Source: G965267185 sp965267185 (GTDB lineage: Bacteria; Pseudomonadota; Alphaproteobacteria; UBA6615). From it: a DNA stretch of 64,000 nt. Where the stretch lies: the NCBI GenBank assembly GCA_965267185.1, contig OZ253937.1, forward strand, positions 1,054,001 to 1,118,000, written 5' to 3'. The stretch's first letter is position 1. Each line of letters starts with the position of its first letter. Below the pieces are notes generated by a model that was not told the origin of the DNA, did no database searches, and saw nothing but the letters and a program-made list of their open reading frames with translations. A program made the position numbers and the translations under genes. This document shows positions 52,806-62,619 of the stretch, piece by piece.

Positions 52806-53595
52806 TGGTAGATTTCGGCTGCAGGACGGCGCGTTGCGTGTCGGCACGGACAAACTCGACGATCTCCATCACCGTGCTGTTGTCGCCGTACAACTCGACG
52901 ACATCGTCGGTGCGCTCCGACAAAGTACCCTCTTGGGCAAACATCAGACGGTAGACGGTTCGCAGGGTGTGAATGTCGTCACGCGAGAAGTTTCGCCGCT
53001 GCAGCCCGACAAGGTTCAGTCCCCGCAATCGCGCGCGCGCGCCCATTGCCGAACCGTAGGGAATGAGGTCTTGTTCGAGCCCCGACATGCCGCCGACCAT
53101 AGCGTGGGCGCCGATACGCACAAATTGATGGACGGCAGCCAGTCCACCGATAATCGCAAAATCGCCAACATCGACATGGCCTCCCAAGGTCGCGTTGTTC
53201 GCCATGATGACGTTGTTGCCGATGATGCAATCGTGCGCAACGTGCGCGGCCATCATGAATAGGCAGTCGTCACCGACCCGCGTCTCCATCCCCCCGCCTT
53301 TGGTGCCAGGGTTCATGGTCACGTGCTCGCGAATTTGGTTGCGGGCGCCAATTATGAGTTCGGACGGTTCACCCTGATATTTCAAATCCTGTGGCCGGGT
53401 TCCGATCGACGCAAACGGATAGATCATCGTTTGCTCACCAATCTGAGTTCGCCCATCGACGACGACGTGCGAATGCAGATGAACGCCAGCGCCCAAAACG
53501 ACGTCAGAACCCACAATGCAATAGGGACCGATTTTGACGCCATCGCCGAGTTGCGCTTCCGCCGCGACGATCGCGGTAGGATGAATGTCGGTCAT
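52795..53595 (-). CDS. lpxA: UDP-N-acetylglucosamine acyltransferase
   Basis: 266 residues. The left-handed beta-helix of hexapeptide repeats (IVGSDVVLGAGVHLHSHVVV) carries the catalytic His in MAAHVAHDCIIGNNVIM and the loop VGDFAIIGGLAAVHQF. A C-terminal helical region follows. It adds the first 3-hydroxyacyl chain of lipid A. It follows fabZ with no gap (stop and start adjacent). Confidence 0.96.
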   Translation of the reverse strand: MTDIHPTAIVAAEAQLGDGVKIGPYCIVGSDVVLGAGVHLHSHVVVDGRTQIGEQTMIYPFASIGTRPQDLKYQGEPSELIIGARNQIREHVTMNPGTKGGGMETRVGDDCLFMMAAHVAHDCIIGNNVIMANNATLGGHVDVGDFAIIGGLAAVHQFVRIGAHAMVGGMSGLEQDLIPYGSAMGARARLRGLNLVGLQRRNFSRDDIHTLRTVYRLMFAQEGTLSERTDDVVELYGDNSTVMEIVEFVRADTQRAVLQPKSTNGS

Positions 53596-54078
53596 TCAGT
53601 CATCCATGATCATCGCCGAGTAGGTTGCCTCGGCGACGGTTTGCCCATCGACCTTCGCTTCACCTGTGAACTTCCACACCGCCGCGCGATTGCGCTGCAC
53701 CTTTACCTCTAGCCGCAACTGATCGCCGGGCACCACCGGCTTGCGAAACCGCGCATCGTCGATTGTCATGAAGTACACCAACTTCCCTCTCGACTCGGGC
53801 CCGAGTGATTCAACTACAAGTACACCGGCGGTTTGCGCCATCGCTTCGACAATGAGAACCCCGGGCATAACCGGCCGCCTCGGAAAATGGCCGGCAAAAA
53901 AGGGCTCGTTGATCGTGATGTTTTTCACGCCCACCGCGCTCACGCGCTGCACGATGTCCTCGACACGGTCGATCATTAGAAACGGCGGCCGATGAGGAAT
54001 CAGCTCCATTATCTCTAGGACGTCGATCGACGTTCGGGGTTCGGGATCTACTTCGGTGGTTTGTAAGTTGGTGCTCAT
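53596..54078 (-). CDS. fabZ: 3-hydroxyacyl-ACP dehydratase FabZ
   Basis: 160 residues, hot-dog fold. The catalytic His is in INEPFFAGHFPRRPVMPG and the catalytic Glu in LIVEAMAQTAG; IMELIPHRPPFLMIDRVED is the usual N-terminal signature. It dehydrates 3-hydroxyacyl-ACP, competing with LpxA and LpxD for the same pool. I chose the ATG at 54078 (MSTNLQ); an in-frame ATG at 54120 would add 14 residues of no similarity. Confidence 0.95.
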   Translation of the reverse strand: MSTNLQTTEVDPEPRTSIDVLEIMELIPHRPPFLMIDRVEDIVQRVSAVGVKNITINEPFFAGHFPRRPVMPGVLIVEAMAQTAGVLVVESLGPESRGKLVYFMTIDDARFRKPVVPGDQLRLEVKVQRNRAAVWKFTGEAKVDGQTVAEATYSAMIMDD

Positions 54079-54131
54079 GTCGCTGATTCCAGGGCACGCC
54101 ACGATAAGGTTCGGTGGCATTGCCGCTATGA

Positions 54132-55151
54132 TTACTTGTCCTTTACCAGCCTCGCTAACGCCGTCATCTGGCGAAAATACTCTCGTGCCGGAATCGCCGG
54201 GTTCCCCGCCAGTTTTTCGCCCGGTTCGCTATCTCGCATGACGCCACTGCGCGCCGCAAGCTGTGTTCCCGCTGCAATTCGAATGTGGCCAGCGACCCCC
54301 GACTGACCGGCTAGAACAACGAACTCCTCTAGGTGAGCACTCCCCGCAATGCCAACCTGGGCGACAACAACACACCCCCGACCCAGATGGACGTTGTGCC
54401 CGATCTGCACCAGATTATCAATCTTGCACCCATCGCTGATAACCGTGTCGGGCCCTGCCCCCCGGTCGACGCATGAATTGGCGCCAATTTCGACGTCGTC
54501 GCCAATGATCACACGGCCGAGTTGCGGCACATCGAGATGCCCTTCCGGCGACATGTCGAAACCGAACCCCCGTTGACCGATCCGAACACCGGGGTGAAGC
54601 AGGCAACGCGCCCCAATGTCACAGTGGCTCAAGGTCGAGTTCGCGCCGATCTCGCTGCCCTCACCGACCGACACCGCACGTTCGATCACCGTACCGGCGC
54701 CCACCGTGACACCCTCGCCTAACACGACGTCAACGCCGATCACGGCGTTAGCGCCAATGTTGCAACTGTCCCCGATCGTCGCAGCCGGATCGATAACGGC
54801 ACTTGGATGGCGCCCCCGTTCCTGCTGGCTCAAGTCCGGGTAGAACGCTTTGGCAATCAGCGCGTAGGACCGGTAGGGCTGTTCGCTGATTAGAAGCGCC
54901 ATTCCATCAGGTGCTTCGTCCGCCAGCTTGGCCGCGACGACACAAGCGCCGGCGCCGCTAGCGCGAAAGGCGTCGGTATATTTCGGATTATCGAGGAAAC
55001 TGACGGTATCGGCACCGGCGGTATCAAGCGGCGACACATCGTAGATGAGCTGCTCCGGATCGGAACCAGCGCTCAATTCGGCGTTGGCGATGCGTGCCAA
55101 TTCTGCGAGCTTCAAAGGCCCCCGGTTGGTGAAGAATCGAGAATCCGCCAT
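54132..55151 (-). CDS. lpxD: UDP-3-O-acylglucosamine N-acyltransferase
   Basis: 339 residues. An N-terminal uridine-binding domain (about 1-110) is followed by a left-handed beta-helix (IGDSCNIGANAVIGVDVVL, IGQRGFGFD) with the catalytic His in LVQIGHNVHLGRGCVVVAQ. It adds the second acyl chain of lipid A. It follows skp by 15 bases. Confidence 0.96.
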   Translation of the reverse strand: MADSRFFTNRGPLKLAELARIANAELSAGSDPEQLIYDVSPLDTAGADTVSFLDNPKYTDAFRASGAGACVVAAKLADEAPDGMALLISEQPYRSYALIAKAFYPDLSQQERGRHPSAVIDPAATIGDSCNIGANAVIGVDVVLGEGVTVGAGTVIERAVSVGEGSEIGANSTLSHCDIGARCLLHPGVRIGQRGFGFDMSPEGHLDVPQLGRVIIGDDVEIGANSCVDRGAGPDTVISDGCKIDNLVQIGHNVHLGRGCVVVAQVGIAGSAHLEEFVVLAGQSGVAGHIRIAAGTQLAARSGVMRDSEPGEKLAGNPAIPAREYFRQMTALARLVKDK

Positions 55152-55166
55152 AGCGAGGCCGTTTCT

Positions 55167-55754
55167 TCAGTTCGCATTTCCGGTAGCTTCAGTCTTCTGC
55201 AACTTAAGCTCGATCGACGGCAGTCGCTTGTCGAGGCGCTCCAAGGCGGCCTTGGTAATGTCGAAGTCGTCGACGGCGATCACAATCTGCGACCGGGGCA
55301 AAACTAGATTCAAGTCAAGCTCGTCAGAAAGTTCGCGTATTTCAATAAGCAAAAACCGCTGAACTTCATTCATGGTGCGCTGAAAAGCCTGGTCCAGAGT
55401 GAGCCTAAAACTACGCGATCGCCGTTGAAGGCGGCCAACATCGGCTTGCAGCGCTTGTTGGCGCTGGGCGAAAACTTCCGGTGTCAGCAGCGCACGCTGC
55501 GACTGCAACTCCTGATCGAGTGCGCGTAACCGTTTTTCTTCTTCCGCCAATTCCGCTTGTTCCGAGCGGGCGACAGAATCCATTTGCTCGCGTACCGACT
55601 TGCCAGCGAGCGACGCGCGCAGGATTGCCTGAACATCGACGATAGCGATCTTTGGCGCCGGTGCATCGAACTTCGCCTGAGCATTAGCCTGCGATGTCCC
55701 AAGCACGGCAAACGCCATAATCAGCCCGCAAATAACCGATCCAATACGCATCAT
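55167..55754 (-). CDS. skp: OmpH/Skp-family periplasmic chaperone
   Basis: 195 residues. A signal peptide (cleavage likely after SQANA, before QAKFD) is followed by a strand (KIAIVDVQAILRAS) and a long coiled-coil region (about 60-130, SEQAELAEEEKRLRALDQEL) before a final strand and helix (LNLVLPRSQIVIAVD). Skp holds unfolded outer-membrane proteins on the way to the BAM complex. It lies between bamA and lpxD as usual. Confidence 0.9.
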   Translation of the reverse strand: MMRIGSVICGLIMAFAVLGTSQANAQAKFDAPAPKIAIVDVQAILRASLAGKSVREQMDSVARSEQAELAEEEKRLRALDQELQSQRALLTPEVFAQRQQALQADVGRLQRRSRSFRLTLDQAFQRTMNEVQRFLLIEIRELSDELDLNLVLPRSQIVIAVDDFDITKAALERLDKRLPSIELKLQKTEATGNAN

Positions 55755-55774
55755 TTCAGTTTAGTCCTGTCGCT

Positions 55775-58081
55775 TTAGAAGCGCGTTCCAAAGTTGAAGC
55801 TGAAAAATTCCGTTTTATCAAAATCTTCCTTGACGACGGCACTGGCGAAATCAACCCGCAACGGGCCGAAAGGCGAAACCCAGCCGAGGCCCACTCCCAC
55901 CGCCGCCCGCGGCGAAGCTTCGTCGACGAGGTTGGGAAACGGGTCGTCAATCCCCCAACTGCTGCCAAAATCGCTGAAAACGCTTCCCTTAATGTCGAAC
56001 TCCTCCGGCAGCCCGAGAGGGAACGTCAACTCGGCCGTGCCGGCATAGAATTGCTTGCCGCCGATTGCATCGTCGGTTGAGACATCACGGGGACCGACAC
56101 CAGCGTTCTCGAAACCACGCAGTGAGCTACCGCCAAGATAAAACCGGTCCGTGAGCCGGACGTCGTCGCCGTCGAACGTGAATATATTGCCGGCCTCACC
56201 GGTCAAGCTCGCGATAACTTGGGCGTCGAACAGCGGCATGTAGATACCGCTGCTCACCTGGGTGCGTAGGAACTGCTGCGATCCACCGAGCCCAGCCACC
56301 TGAACATTCAACGAACCGAAATACCCATCGGTCGGATTAAACCGGCGGTTGAGCCGGTCGAGGAAAAACTCATTGCTGACGCTGGAGGTGACGTGACTAC
56401 CTTGCTGGGCTTGCACGACTGGAGACGCCGTCGCCTCGACATCGTCGACTTTCTGTTGCGACAGCAGATACCGCACCGTGTGCCGTAGGTCCGGTTCGAG
56501 CTGGTAGCCCATTCTGAGAGCGCCGCCCTGCTCGTCCTCCTCAAACGAACTTTCGTCCGACAGGTCGGTCGTGCGAATGAAGGCATCAACGCCAGCCGCC
56601 AAATCGCGGTCGAGAAAATACGGTTCCGTAAAGCTCAGATCGATGCGCTGTTGCTCGGTTCCCAGGGACAGTCCAAGGCGCAAGTCCTGGCCCCGCCCCA
56701 GAAGATTGCGCTCGCGGATACTGATGTCGCCGAGCGGGCCCGACGTGGACGAAAACCCGGCGCCGATCGATAGCTCGCCGGTGGATTGCTCTTCGACAGA
56801 GACGTTGATTACCGTACGGTCCGGCGCATCGCCCGGATCGTTGGTGATATCGACGCGCGAGAAAAACCCAAGATTTTCGAGGCGTTGACGGGTCCCTCTA
56901 AGTTTGGCGGTATTGAAGGCATCGCCTTCGGCAATCGTAAACTCGCGCCGGATCACTTTATCCAACGTACGGACATTGCCGCTAATGTCGATGCGCTCAA
57001 CGAAGACACGGGGGCCTTCGCTTATTTCGTACGTGACGTCGAGCGTTCGCTGCGCGCGATCCCGATTAACCCGTGGCCGCACATCGACGAACGCAAATCC
57101 GCGCGCGCCGAGGCTCGAGGTTAGCGATTGGACGGTTTCCTCGACCTCATCGGCGTTGTACTGCTCGCCCTCGGCGCCGACGATGAGTGACTCCAATTCG
57201 GCAGGTTCGACGTCGCGCATCCGGCTCGTCACCCCGACCTTGCCGAAGGTGTATTCGGGGCCCTCTTCGACCGTGAAGGTAATCACGAAATCTTCCCGGT
57301 CATCGGTCAGTTCCGCAATCGCCGACACCACGCGGAAGTCGGCATGGCCCTCCGAAAGATAGAACCGGCGCAGCAGTTCGCGGTCGAACGACAACCGATC
57401 GGGATCGTAGGTGTCGTTCGATGTCAGGAAGCGGTAAAAGGCCGACTCGTCAGTTTGAATGACGTCGCGCAACGTGCCATCGGAGAACCGCTTGTTGCCG
57501 ATGAAGTTGATCGCGCGGATACCCGTCGACGGGCCCTCGTCTATCTCGAAAACCAGATCGACCCGGTTTTCCGGCAGCTGGATGACCTTCGGTTCGACGG
57601 TGGCGCCAAACCGGCCCGAACGCCGATAGATATCGAGCAGCCGTTTGACGTCGTTCTGCACCTTCGTGCGCGTATAGACGACGCGCGAGCGCAACGACAC
57701 CTCGGCGTCGAGGATTTCATCGTCGAGCCGCCGGTTTCCTTCGAATGCGATGCGGTTGATGATCGGGTTTTCGACAACCTGAATGATCAGCGCGCTGCCT
57801 TCGCGGCGTAGCGTTATATCGGCGAATAGCCCGGTATCGAAGAGAGCCTTGAGCGATGCGTCGACACGCGCCGCATCGTAGGTTTGTCCCGGCTGAAGCT
57901 GGACGTAGGAATTGACCGTTGAGGGATCGATGCGTCTGGTGCCGACGACCCGAATTTCGGTAATTGTCGGAGCACCCTGCTGCGCCACTGCATCGGGCAT
58001 AAGCGCAGGGGTACCTCCAGCCCAAGCGCCAAAGGCAATAATAATCGTTACGGCGGCACGCGCTAATGACCCTCGCCGCAT
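55775..58081 (-). CDS. bamA: Outer-membrane protein assembly factor BamA
   Basis: 768 residues. A signal peptide (about 1-33) leads into five POTRA domains (to about 420): ITEIRVVGTRRIDPSTV and INRIAFEGNRRLDDEIL open the first two. The transmembrane barrel follows, with GNIFTFDGDDVRLTDRFYLGG and the loop signature LRGFENAGVGPRD. It ends in FNFGTRF, the C-terminal Phe signal. BamA inserts beta-barrels into the outer membrane. It lies 35 bases after rseP. Confidence 0.96.
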   Translation of the reverse strand: MRRGSLARAAVTIIIAFGAWAGGTPALMPDAVAQQGAPTITEIRVVGTRRIDPSTVNSYVQLQPGQTYDAARVDASLKALFDTGLFADITLRREGSALIIQVVENPIINRIAFEGNRRLDDEILDAEVSLRSRVVYTRTKVQNDVKRLLDIYRRSGRFGATVEPKVIQLPENRVDLVFEIDEGPSTGIRAINFIGNKRFSDGTLRDVIQTDESAFYRFLTSNDTYDPDRLSFDRELLRRFYLSEGHADFRVVSAIAELTDDREDFVITFTVEEGPEYTFGKVGVTSRMRDVEPAELESLIVGAEGEQYNADEVEETVQSLTSSLGARGFAFVDVRPRVNRDRAQRTLDVTYEISEGPRVFVERIDISGNVRTLDKVIRREFTIAEGDAFNTAKLRGTRQRLENLGFFSRVDITNDPGDAPDRTVINVSVEEQSTGELSIGAGFSSTSGPLGDISIRERNLLGRGQDLRLGLSLGTEQQRIDLSFTEPYFLDRDLAAGVDAFIRTTDLSDESSFEEDEQGGALRMGYQLEPDLRHTVRYLLSQQKVDDVEATASPVVQAQQGSHVTSSVSNEFFLDRLNRRFNPTDGYFGSLNVQVAGLGGSQQFLRTQVSSGIYMPLFDAQVIASLTGEAGNIFTFDGDDVRLTDRFYLGGSSLRGFENAGVGPRDVSTDDAIGGKQFYAGTAELTFPLGLPEEFDIKGSVFSDFGSSWGIDDPFPNLVDEASPRAAVGVGLGWVSPFGPLRVDFASAVVKEDFDKTEFFSFNFGTRF

Positions 58082-58116
58082 TATTAGATGCCTTCCCTAT
58101 CCCTATTACCGGCTCG

Positions 58117-59235
58117 TTACGTGACCAGCTCCACTAATCGCTGAACCACCGGCAGCCGGACTATATCGTTGAACGTGGCGAATAGCATGAGGCTCGCTAT
58201 CAGGACCAGTCCGATTCTTAGTCCGAAATCCATCATCCACGGCTGAGGAGGCCTGCGGAACACGGCTTCGTAGGCGTAGAATAATAGATGTCCGCCATCT
58301 AACAAAGGGATGGGAAGCAAATTTATCAGGCCGAGATTGATCGATAGGAAGGCGGCAAATACGACCAATGCAGAGATGCCGGCCTCGGCCGCGCTGTCCG
58401 ACATCTGAGCAATACGCACCGGGCCACCCAGCTCTCGGACGCTGCGTTCGCCAGAAAACATTTGGCCGATGGCCGTAACCGTCAACGACGTGAGCCGGCC
58501 AGTTTCCCGCAAAGACTGCCAAACCGCGTCTACCGGACCGTGGTGCTCAAACTCACGCTCTAATCCACGTACACCCAACAGGCCAAGGCGCTGTTCGTCG
58601 CCCAACGCATCGACCTGGATATCGACGCGCGGCGTTACCGGTATGACAACCTCCTGCCCGTCGCGCTCAACCACGACAACAATTGGAATACCCGGGTGCA
58701 GCCGAACCAACTGCTGCACTTCCTCGAAGCGCTCGACCTTGCGTCCGGCCACCTCGACAAACAGATCGCCTTCCTGAAATCCGGCCTCCGCGGCGGCGGA
58801 ATCCGGATTGACCAAAGATATGCGCGCCGGCGTGAAGGCCTGCCCGATTGTCATAAACGAAATCGCAAAAATAAGGATCGCAAAAAGGATATTCGCGGCC
58901 GGACCAGCGGCTACTATCGCCGCCTTCTGTCCAAGACGTTTGTGATTGAACGAAACGGCCTCTTCTTCAGGCGTCAGTTTCGATCCGTCGTCATCCGGGC
59001 CCAAATCGTTCTGCCCGAACATCTTCACATAACCGCCGAGCGGCAAAACACTGAACTTCCAGCGAGTTCCTGCCTTGTCGGTCCACCCGAAAAGCTCTTT
59101 ACCGAAGCCGACCGAAAATGTCTCGACCCGGACACCGTTGCGCCGTGCAACCCAATAGTGGCCGAACTCGTGAACGAACACGAGCGGCGTCAACACAATC
59201 AGGAACCAGAATATTGTCTCTACTGTGCCACCCAT
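58117..59235 (-). CDS. rseP: Site-2 intramembrane zinc protease RseP
   Basis: 372 residues. The zinc motif HEFGH is in LVFVHEFGHYWVARRNG at about residue 20, one PDZ domain lies at about 130-220, and the third conserved motif NLLPIPLLDGGHLLFY near 320 supplies the Asp ligand. Four membrane segments. It cleaves anti-sigma factors such as RseA and clears signal peptides. The gene order dxr-rseP-bamA is typical. Confidence 0.95.
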   Translation of the reverse strand: MGGTVETIFWFLIVLTPLVFVHEFGHYWVARRNGVRVETFSVGFGKELFGWTDKAGTRWKFSVLPLGGYVKMFGQNDLGPDDDGSKLTPEEEAVSFNHKRLGQKAAIVAAGPAANILFAILIFAISFMTIGQAFTPARISLVNPDSAAAEAGFQEGDLFVEVAGRKVERFEEVQQLVRLHPGIPIVVVVERDGQEVVIPVTPRVDIQVDALGDEQRLGLLGVRGLEREFEHHGPVDAVWQSLRETGRLTSLTVTAIGQMFSGERSVRELGGPVRIAQMSDSAAEAGISALVVFAAFLSINLGLINLLPIPLLDGGHLLFYAYEAVFRRPPQPWMMDFGLRIGLVLIASLMLFATFNDIVRLPVVQRLVELVT

Positions 59236-59297
59236 AAGGTCTCCACTAGCAGGCTACTTCTTTACGATTTGTAAATTTCGGTGCTTTGAAGATGGCG

Positions 59298-60497
59298 CTA
59301 GAAGCGTTCTTTTACAAGCATTTGAGCGATCCGGCGGGCTTCCGCGTCAATTTGCTCGAACTCTTCCAGCGAGGTAACGGGGCGTGCAGACACCCGGTCG
59401 AGGGTCTCCTCGACGACCGCCGTGATATCGAGAAAGCCGATTTGTTCCGCCAGAAAGCTGGCGACCGCCACCTCATTCGCCGCGTTTAGTATAGCCGTAC
59501 TGCCATTGCCGCGGCTCAATGCTGTGCGGGCCAGGTTCAGCGCCGGGAAACGCCTCGTATCCGGTTCCTCGAAGGAAAGCTGTCCGATTTCCGCCAGGTT
59601 CAACCGCTTGGCCGGCGCCGCCATCCGCTCCGGCCACGATAATGTGTACGCGATGGGCGTGCGCATATCCGGCGTGCCGAGCTGCGCCAAAACCGACCCA
59701 TCGACATAGGCGACCATCGAATGGACCACCGATTGCGGGTGCACCAGCACTTCAATTTGCTCCGCCGGCACGGGAAATAGGTAGGCTGCCTCGATAAGTT
59801 CCAGGCCCTTATTCATTAAGGTCGCCGAATCGACGGAAATCTTCCGGCCCATATCCCAGTTGGGATGGGCCACCGCCTGAGCCGCCGTCGCCGCCGCCAT
59901 ATCCTCTAGACTCCAGGTGCGGAACGGCCCACCCGAGGCGGTTAGAATCAGCCGCTCGACCTCGTTTGCATTGGTCGTTTCGAAGACCTGGAAGATCGCG
60001 TTGTGTTCGGAATCGACCGGCAACAAGGTCGAACCGGACCGCTCGACTTCCGCCATCACCAAGTCCCCGGCGCAAACAAGGCATTCCTTGTTGGCAATCG
60101 CGACGACCGACCCCTGCCGGCTCGCCGTTAAAGTGGGGCGGAGCCCTGCAGCGCCGACGATCGCCGCAACCACAATATCCACCGGCCGGCTCGCCGCTTC
60201 GATAATGGCTGCCTCGCCCGCCATCGCCTCAACCGAAGTGCCTTGCAAGGCGTCGCGCAGATCGCCCAGCTTGTCGGCGTCGCCGATGATGGCGACCTCC
60301 GGCTCCAGCAGATGGGCCTGTTCGGCGAGCAGCCGAACGTTCGTGTTGGCGGTTAACGCGACGGTACGGAACTGCTCGCGGTTGCGGGCCAACAGGTCGA
60401 CCGTATTGCAGCCCACCGAGCCGGTTGCGCCCAACACGCTAACGGTGCGCGGCGCGGCTGTTGTCCGGGGAAGCTGTTCGGGATTGGTCAGGGCCAT
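59298..60497 (-). CDS. dxr: 1-deoxy-D-xylulose 5-phosphate reductoisomerase
   Basis: 399 residues. The NADPH motif VLGATGSVGCNTVDLL lies near residue 20, followed by IANKECLVCAG, DSEHNAIFQ with metal-binding acids, ASGGPFRTW and SVDSATLMNKGLELIEA. It converts DXP to MEP, the step before IspD, which is encoded at the left end of the window. Its start overlaps the cdsA stop by ten bases. Confidence 0.97.
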   Translation of the reverse strand: MALTNPEQLPRTTAAPRTVSVLGATGSVGCNTVDLLARNREQFRTVALTANTNVRLLAEQAHLLEPEVAIIGDADKLGDLRDALQGTSVEAMAGEAAIIEAASRPVDIVVAAIVGAAGLRPTLTASRQGSVVAIANKECLVCAGDLVMAEVERSGSTLLPVDSEHNAIFQVFETTNANEVERLILTASGGPFRTWSLEDMAAATAAQAVAHPNWDMGRKISVDSATLMNKGLELIEAAYLFPVPAEQIEVLVHPQSVVHSMVAYVDGSVLAQLGTPDMRTPIAYTLSWPERMAAPAKRLNLAEIGQLSFEEPDTRRFPALNLARTALSRGNGSTAILNAANEVAVASFLAEQIGFLDITAVVEETLDRVSARPVTSLEEFEQIDAEARRIAQMLVKERF

Positions 60498-61324
60498 AAA
60501 GGCACCGTTCCTCGCTGGGCAAATGTGATGGCCGCCATCACGGGCGCGGCGAACAATAGGCCGTCAATTCGGTCCAGTATACCACCATGCCCCGGTATTA
60601 TTGTGCCTGAGTCCTTCTTATCGAACCGGCGCTTGACCCAGGATTCGAACAGATCACCACATTGTGTGGCGACAGACAGGCAAATCGCCAGCAGCACGGC
60701 GCCAAACGGCAGCGGCGTTTCCATGAAATCCGCGGCAAAATAAGCCGCCACGACAGCAAGCGCCAGGCCGCCAATAGCGCCGGCCCAGGTTTTCCCCGGG
60801 CTAATCGCCGGCGCCAGCCGCGGCCCCCCGATGGCCCGGCCACAGAAATAGGCCCCGATATCCGTCAGCCAGACCACGCCGAACAGGAAAAAGAGAGCCT
60901 CCAGCCCGGCTTGCGAGTCCGCACGCAGGGTCAAAATGGCCGCCGCCGGAAGGCCCAAGTAGACCACGCCAATAAGCGGCCAAACCCGGTTTGTGGTGCT
61001 GGCGATACTCGCCGCGGCGGCAAGCGCGACGAGAGCCAATAGGAGAGCGGCCGATCCAATCGCCAGAAGCGCTATTGCGGCCACAAGGCCGACGGACACT
61101 AGCAAGGTGACGAGAACGGGACCGCTGGTCCCTATAAGGCGCGACCATTCGTATCCAGCAAGCCCCACCCCGATTGCCACCAAAAGCGCAAACCAAATAC
61201 CGCCCGCCCAAGCGGCCACTAGGACGACAGGCGCAAGCACAACCGCCGTTATGACACGCACTGTAAGCTCTGGTTTAGAGGACGCCGGGCCCAGCGGCGA
61301 TTGGGCACGCCCGGATTGGGTCAT
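60488..61324 (-). CDS. cdsA: Phosphatidate cytidylyltransferase
   Basis: 278 residues, about eight membrane segments. The CDP-diglyceride synthetase signature near the C-terminus is KKDSGTIIPGHGGILDRIDG, preceded by SPGKTWAGAIGG. It makes CDP-diacylglycerol, the precursor also used in the PgpA branch found at the left of the window. Starts six bases after uppS. Confidence 0.94.
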   Translation of the reverse strand: MTQSGRAQSPLGPASSKPELTVRVITAVVLAPVVLVAAWAGGIWFALLVAIGVGLAGYEWSRLIGTSGPVLVTLLVSVGLVAAIALLAIGSAALLLALVALAAAASIASTTNRVWPLIGVVYLGLPAAAILTLRADSQAGLEALFFLFGVVWLTDIGAYFCGRAIGGPRLAPAISPGKTWAGAIGGLALAVVAAYFAADFMETPLPFGAVLLAICLSVATQCGDLFESWVKRRFDKKDSGTIIPGHGGILDRIDGLLFAAPVMAAITFAQRGTVPLWP

Positions 61325-61330
61325 TATCGG

Positions 61331-62059
61331 CTAGCCGGCAACTGCGCCGAACCGTCGCTCGCGTCCGTTGAACTCGTGGATGGCCGATTCCAGATGCTGC
61401 CGATCGAAGTCGGGCCACAAAACGTCGCTGAATACCAATTCGGTGTAGGCGATCTGCCACAACAGAAAATTGCTTATTCGTTGCTCGCCGCTTGTGCGGA
61501 TCAGCAAGTCGGGGTCGGGGAGACCGGCGGTCGCCAGATAGTTCTCGAACCCGTCGCTATCGATATCGTCCGGCGCCAGGCGGCCCTCGGCAACATCACC
61601 GGCGAGCCGGCGTACGGCGGCAATAATTTCTTGACGGCTGCCATAGCTCAGCGCCGCGGTCAGGTGCATCGCGGTGTTTTCCGCGGTCATCTGCTCGGCA
61701 TTGTCGATAAGGCGAACGATGTCCGATGAGAATGAAGAACGGTCGCCGATCACGCGGATGCGAACATTATTTTCATGCATGCGCGCCGTTTCACTCTGGA
61801 GAAAACGGCGGAGCAGCCACATCAGATCGTCGATTTCGACGCTGGGGCGTTTCCAGTTCTCCGAACTGAACCCAAACAGAGTCAGGTACTCCACGCCGAA
61901 TTCGCCGGCGGCCTCGACCGTCCGCTTGACGGCATCGATGCCGCGCCGGTGCCCATCGGTGCGCGGCAACCCCCGCGCCTTCGCCCACCGGCCGTTGCCG
62001 TCCATGATGAGGGCGATGTGCCGGGGGATGCGCAATTGCGAAAAGTCGGTCACCGTCAT
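61331..62059 (-). CDS. uppS: Undecaprenyl diphosphate synthase
   Basis: 242 residues, cis-prenyltransferase. ALIMDGNGRWAKARGLPRTD with the catalytic Asp, GHRRG, FGFSSENWKRP, and the C-terminal RTSGEQRISNFLLWQIAYTE. It builds the C55 lipid carrier for peptidoglycan and O-antigen. The ATG at 62059 is the family start, four bases after frr; the longer frame belongs to frr's shadow. Confidence 0.96.
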   Translation of the reverse strand: MTVTDFSQLRIPRHIALIMDGNGRWAKARGLPRTDGHRRGIDAVKRTVEAAGEFGVEYLTLFGFSSENWKRPSVEIDDLMWLLRRFLQSETARMHENNVRIRVIGDRSSFSSDIVRLIDNAEQMTAENTAMHLTAALSYGSRQEIIAAVRRLAGDVAEGRLAPDDIDSDGFENYLATAGLPDPDLLIRTSGEQRISNFLLWQIAYTELVFSDVLWPDFDRQHLESAIHEFNGRERRFGAVAG

Positions 62060-62063
62060 CGAC

Positions 62064-62618
62064 TTAAACCTGAAGAATCTCCTGCTCTTTTTCCTCGAGC
62101 ATCTTGTCGATACTTGCAATGTGATCGTCGGTGAGCTTTTGAATTTCCTCACCGCGCGCACGCTGCTCGTCCTTGGATATATCGCCGTCTTTCTCGTTCT
62201 TTTTCAGCGTATCCATGCCGTCGCGGCGCACGTTGCGTACCGCGACACGGGCCTGCTCGCCAAATTTGGCAGCAACCTTGGTTAGTTCGACGCGGCGTTC
62301 CTCGCTCAGCTCAGGCAGCGGAACGCGGATCAGGTTTCCTTCCGTCTGGGGGTTGAGGCCGAGATCGGACTCACGGATCGCCTTCTCGGCTTCCTTCACC
62401 AGCGAATTGTCCCATACCTGCACGGTGAGCATTCTTGGCTCGGGAACGCTGATCGACCCCACCTGGTTCATCGGCATTTTTGCCCCGTAGGCGTCGACGT
62501 TCACATTCTCGAGCAATGCCGTGGACGCCCGTCCCGTACGCAACCCGGCGAATTCCTTACGCAACGCTTCAATCGCGCCGTCCATTCGGCGCATTAGATC
62601 TTTTGGATCTGCTGACAC
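62064..62618 (-). CDS. frr: Ribosome recycling factor
   Basis: 184 residues. The three-helix bundle signature is visible in ALRKEFAGLRTGRASTALLENV, VDAYGAKMPMNQVGSISVPEPR, IRESDLGLNPQTEGNLIRVPLP and VRNVRRDGMDTLKK. It splits the post-termination ribosome with EF-G. It follows pyrH by one base, in the conserved pyrH-frr-uppS-cdsA order. Confidence 0.97.
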   Translation of the reverse strand: MSADPKDLMRRMDGAIEALRKEFAGLRTGRASTALLENVNVDAYGAKMPMNQVGSISVPEPRMLTVQVWDNSLVKEAEKAIRESDLGLNPQTEGNLIRVPLPELSEERRVELTKVAAKFGEQARVAVRNVRRDGMDTLKKNEKDGDISKDEQRARGEEIQKLTDDHIASIDKMLEEKEQEILQV

Positions 62619-62619
62619 C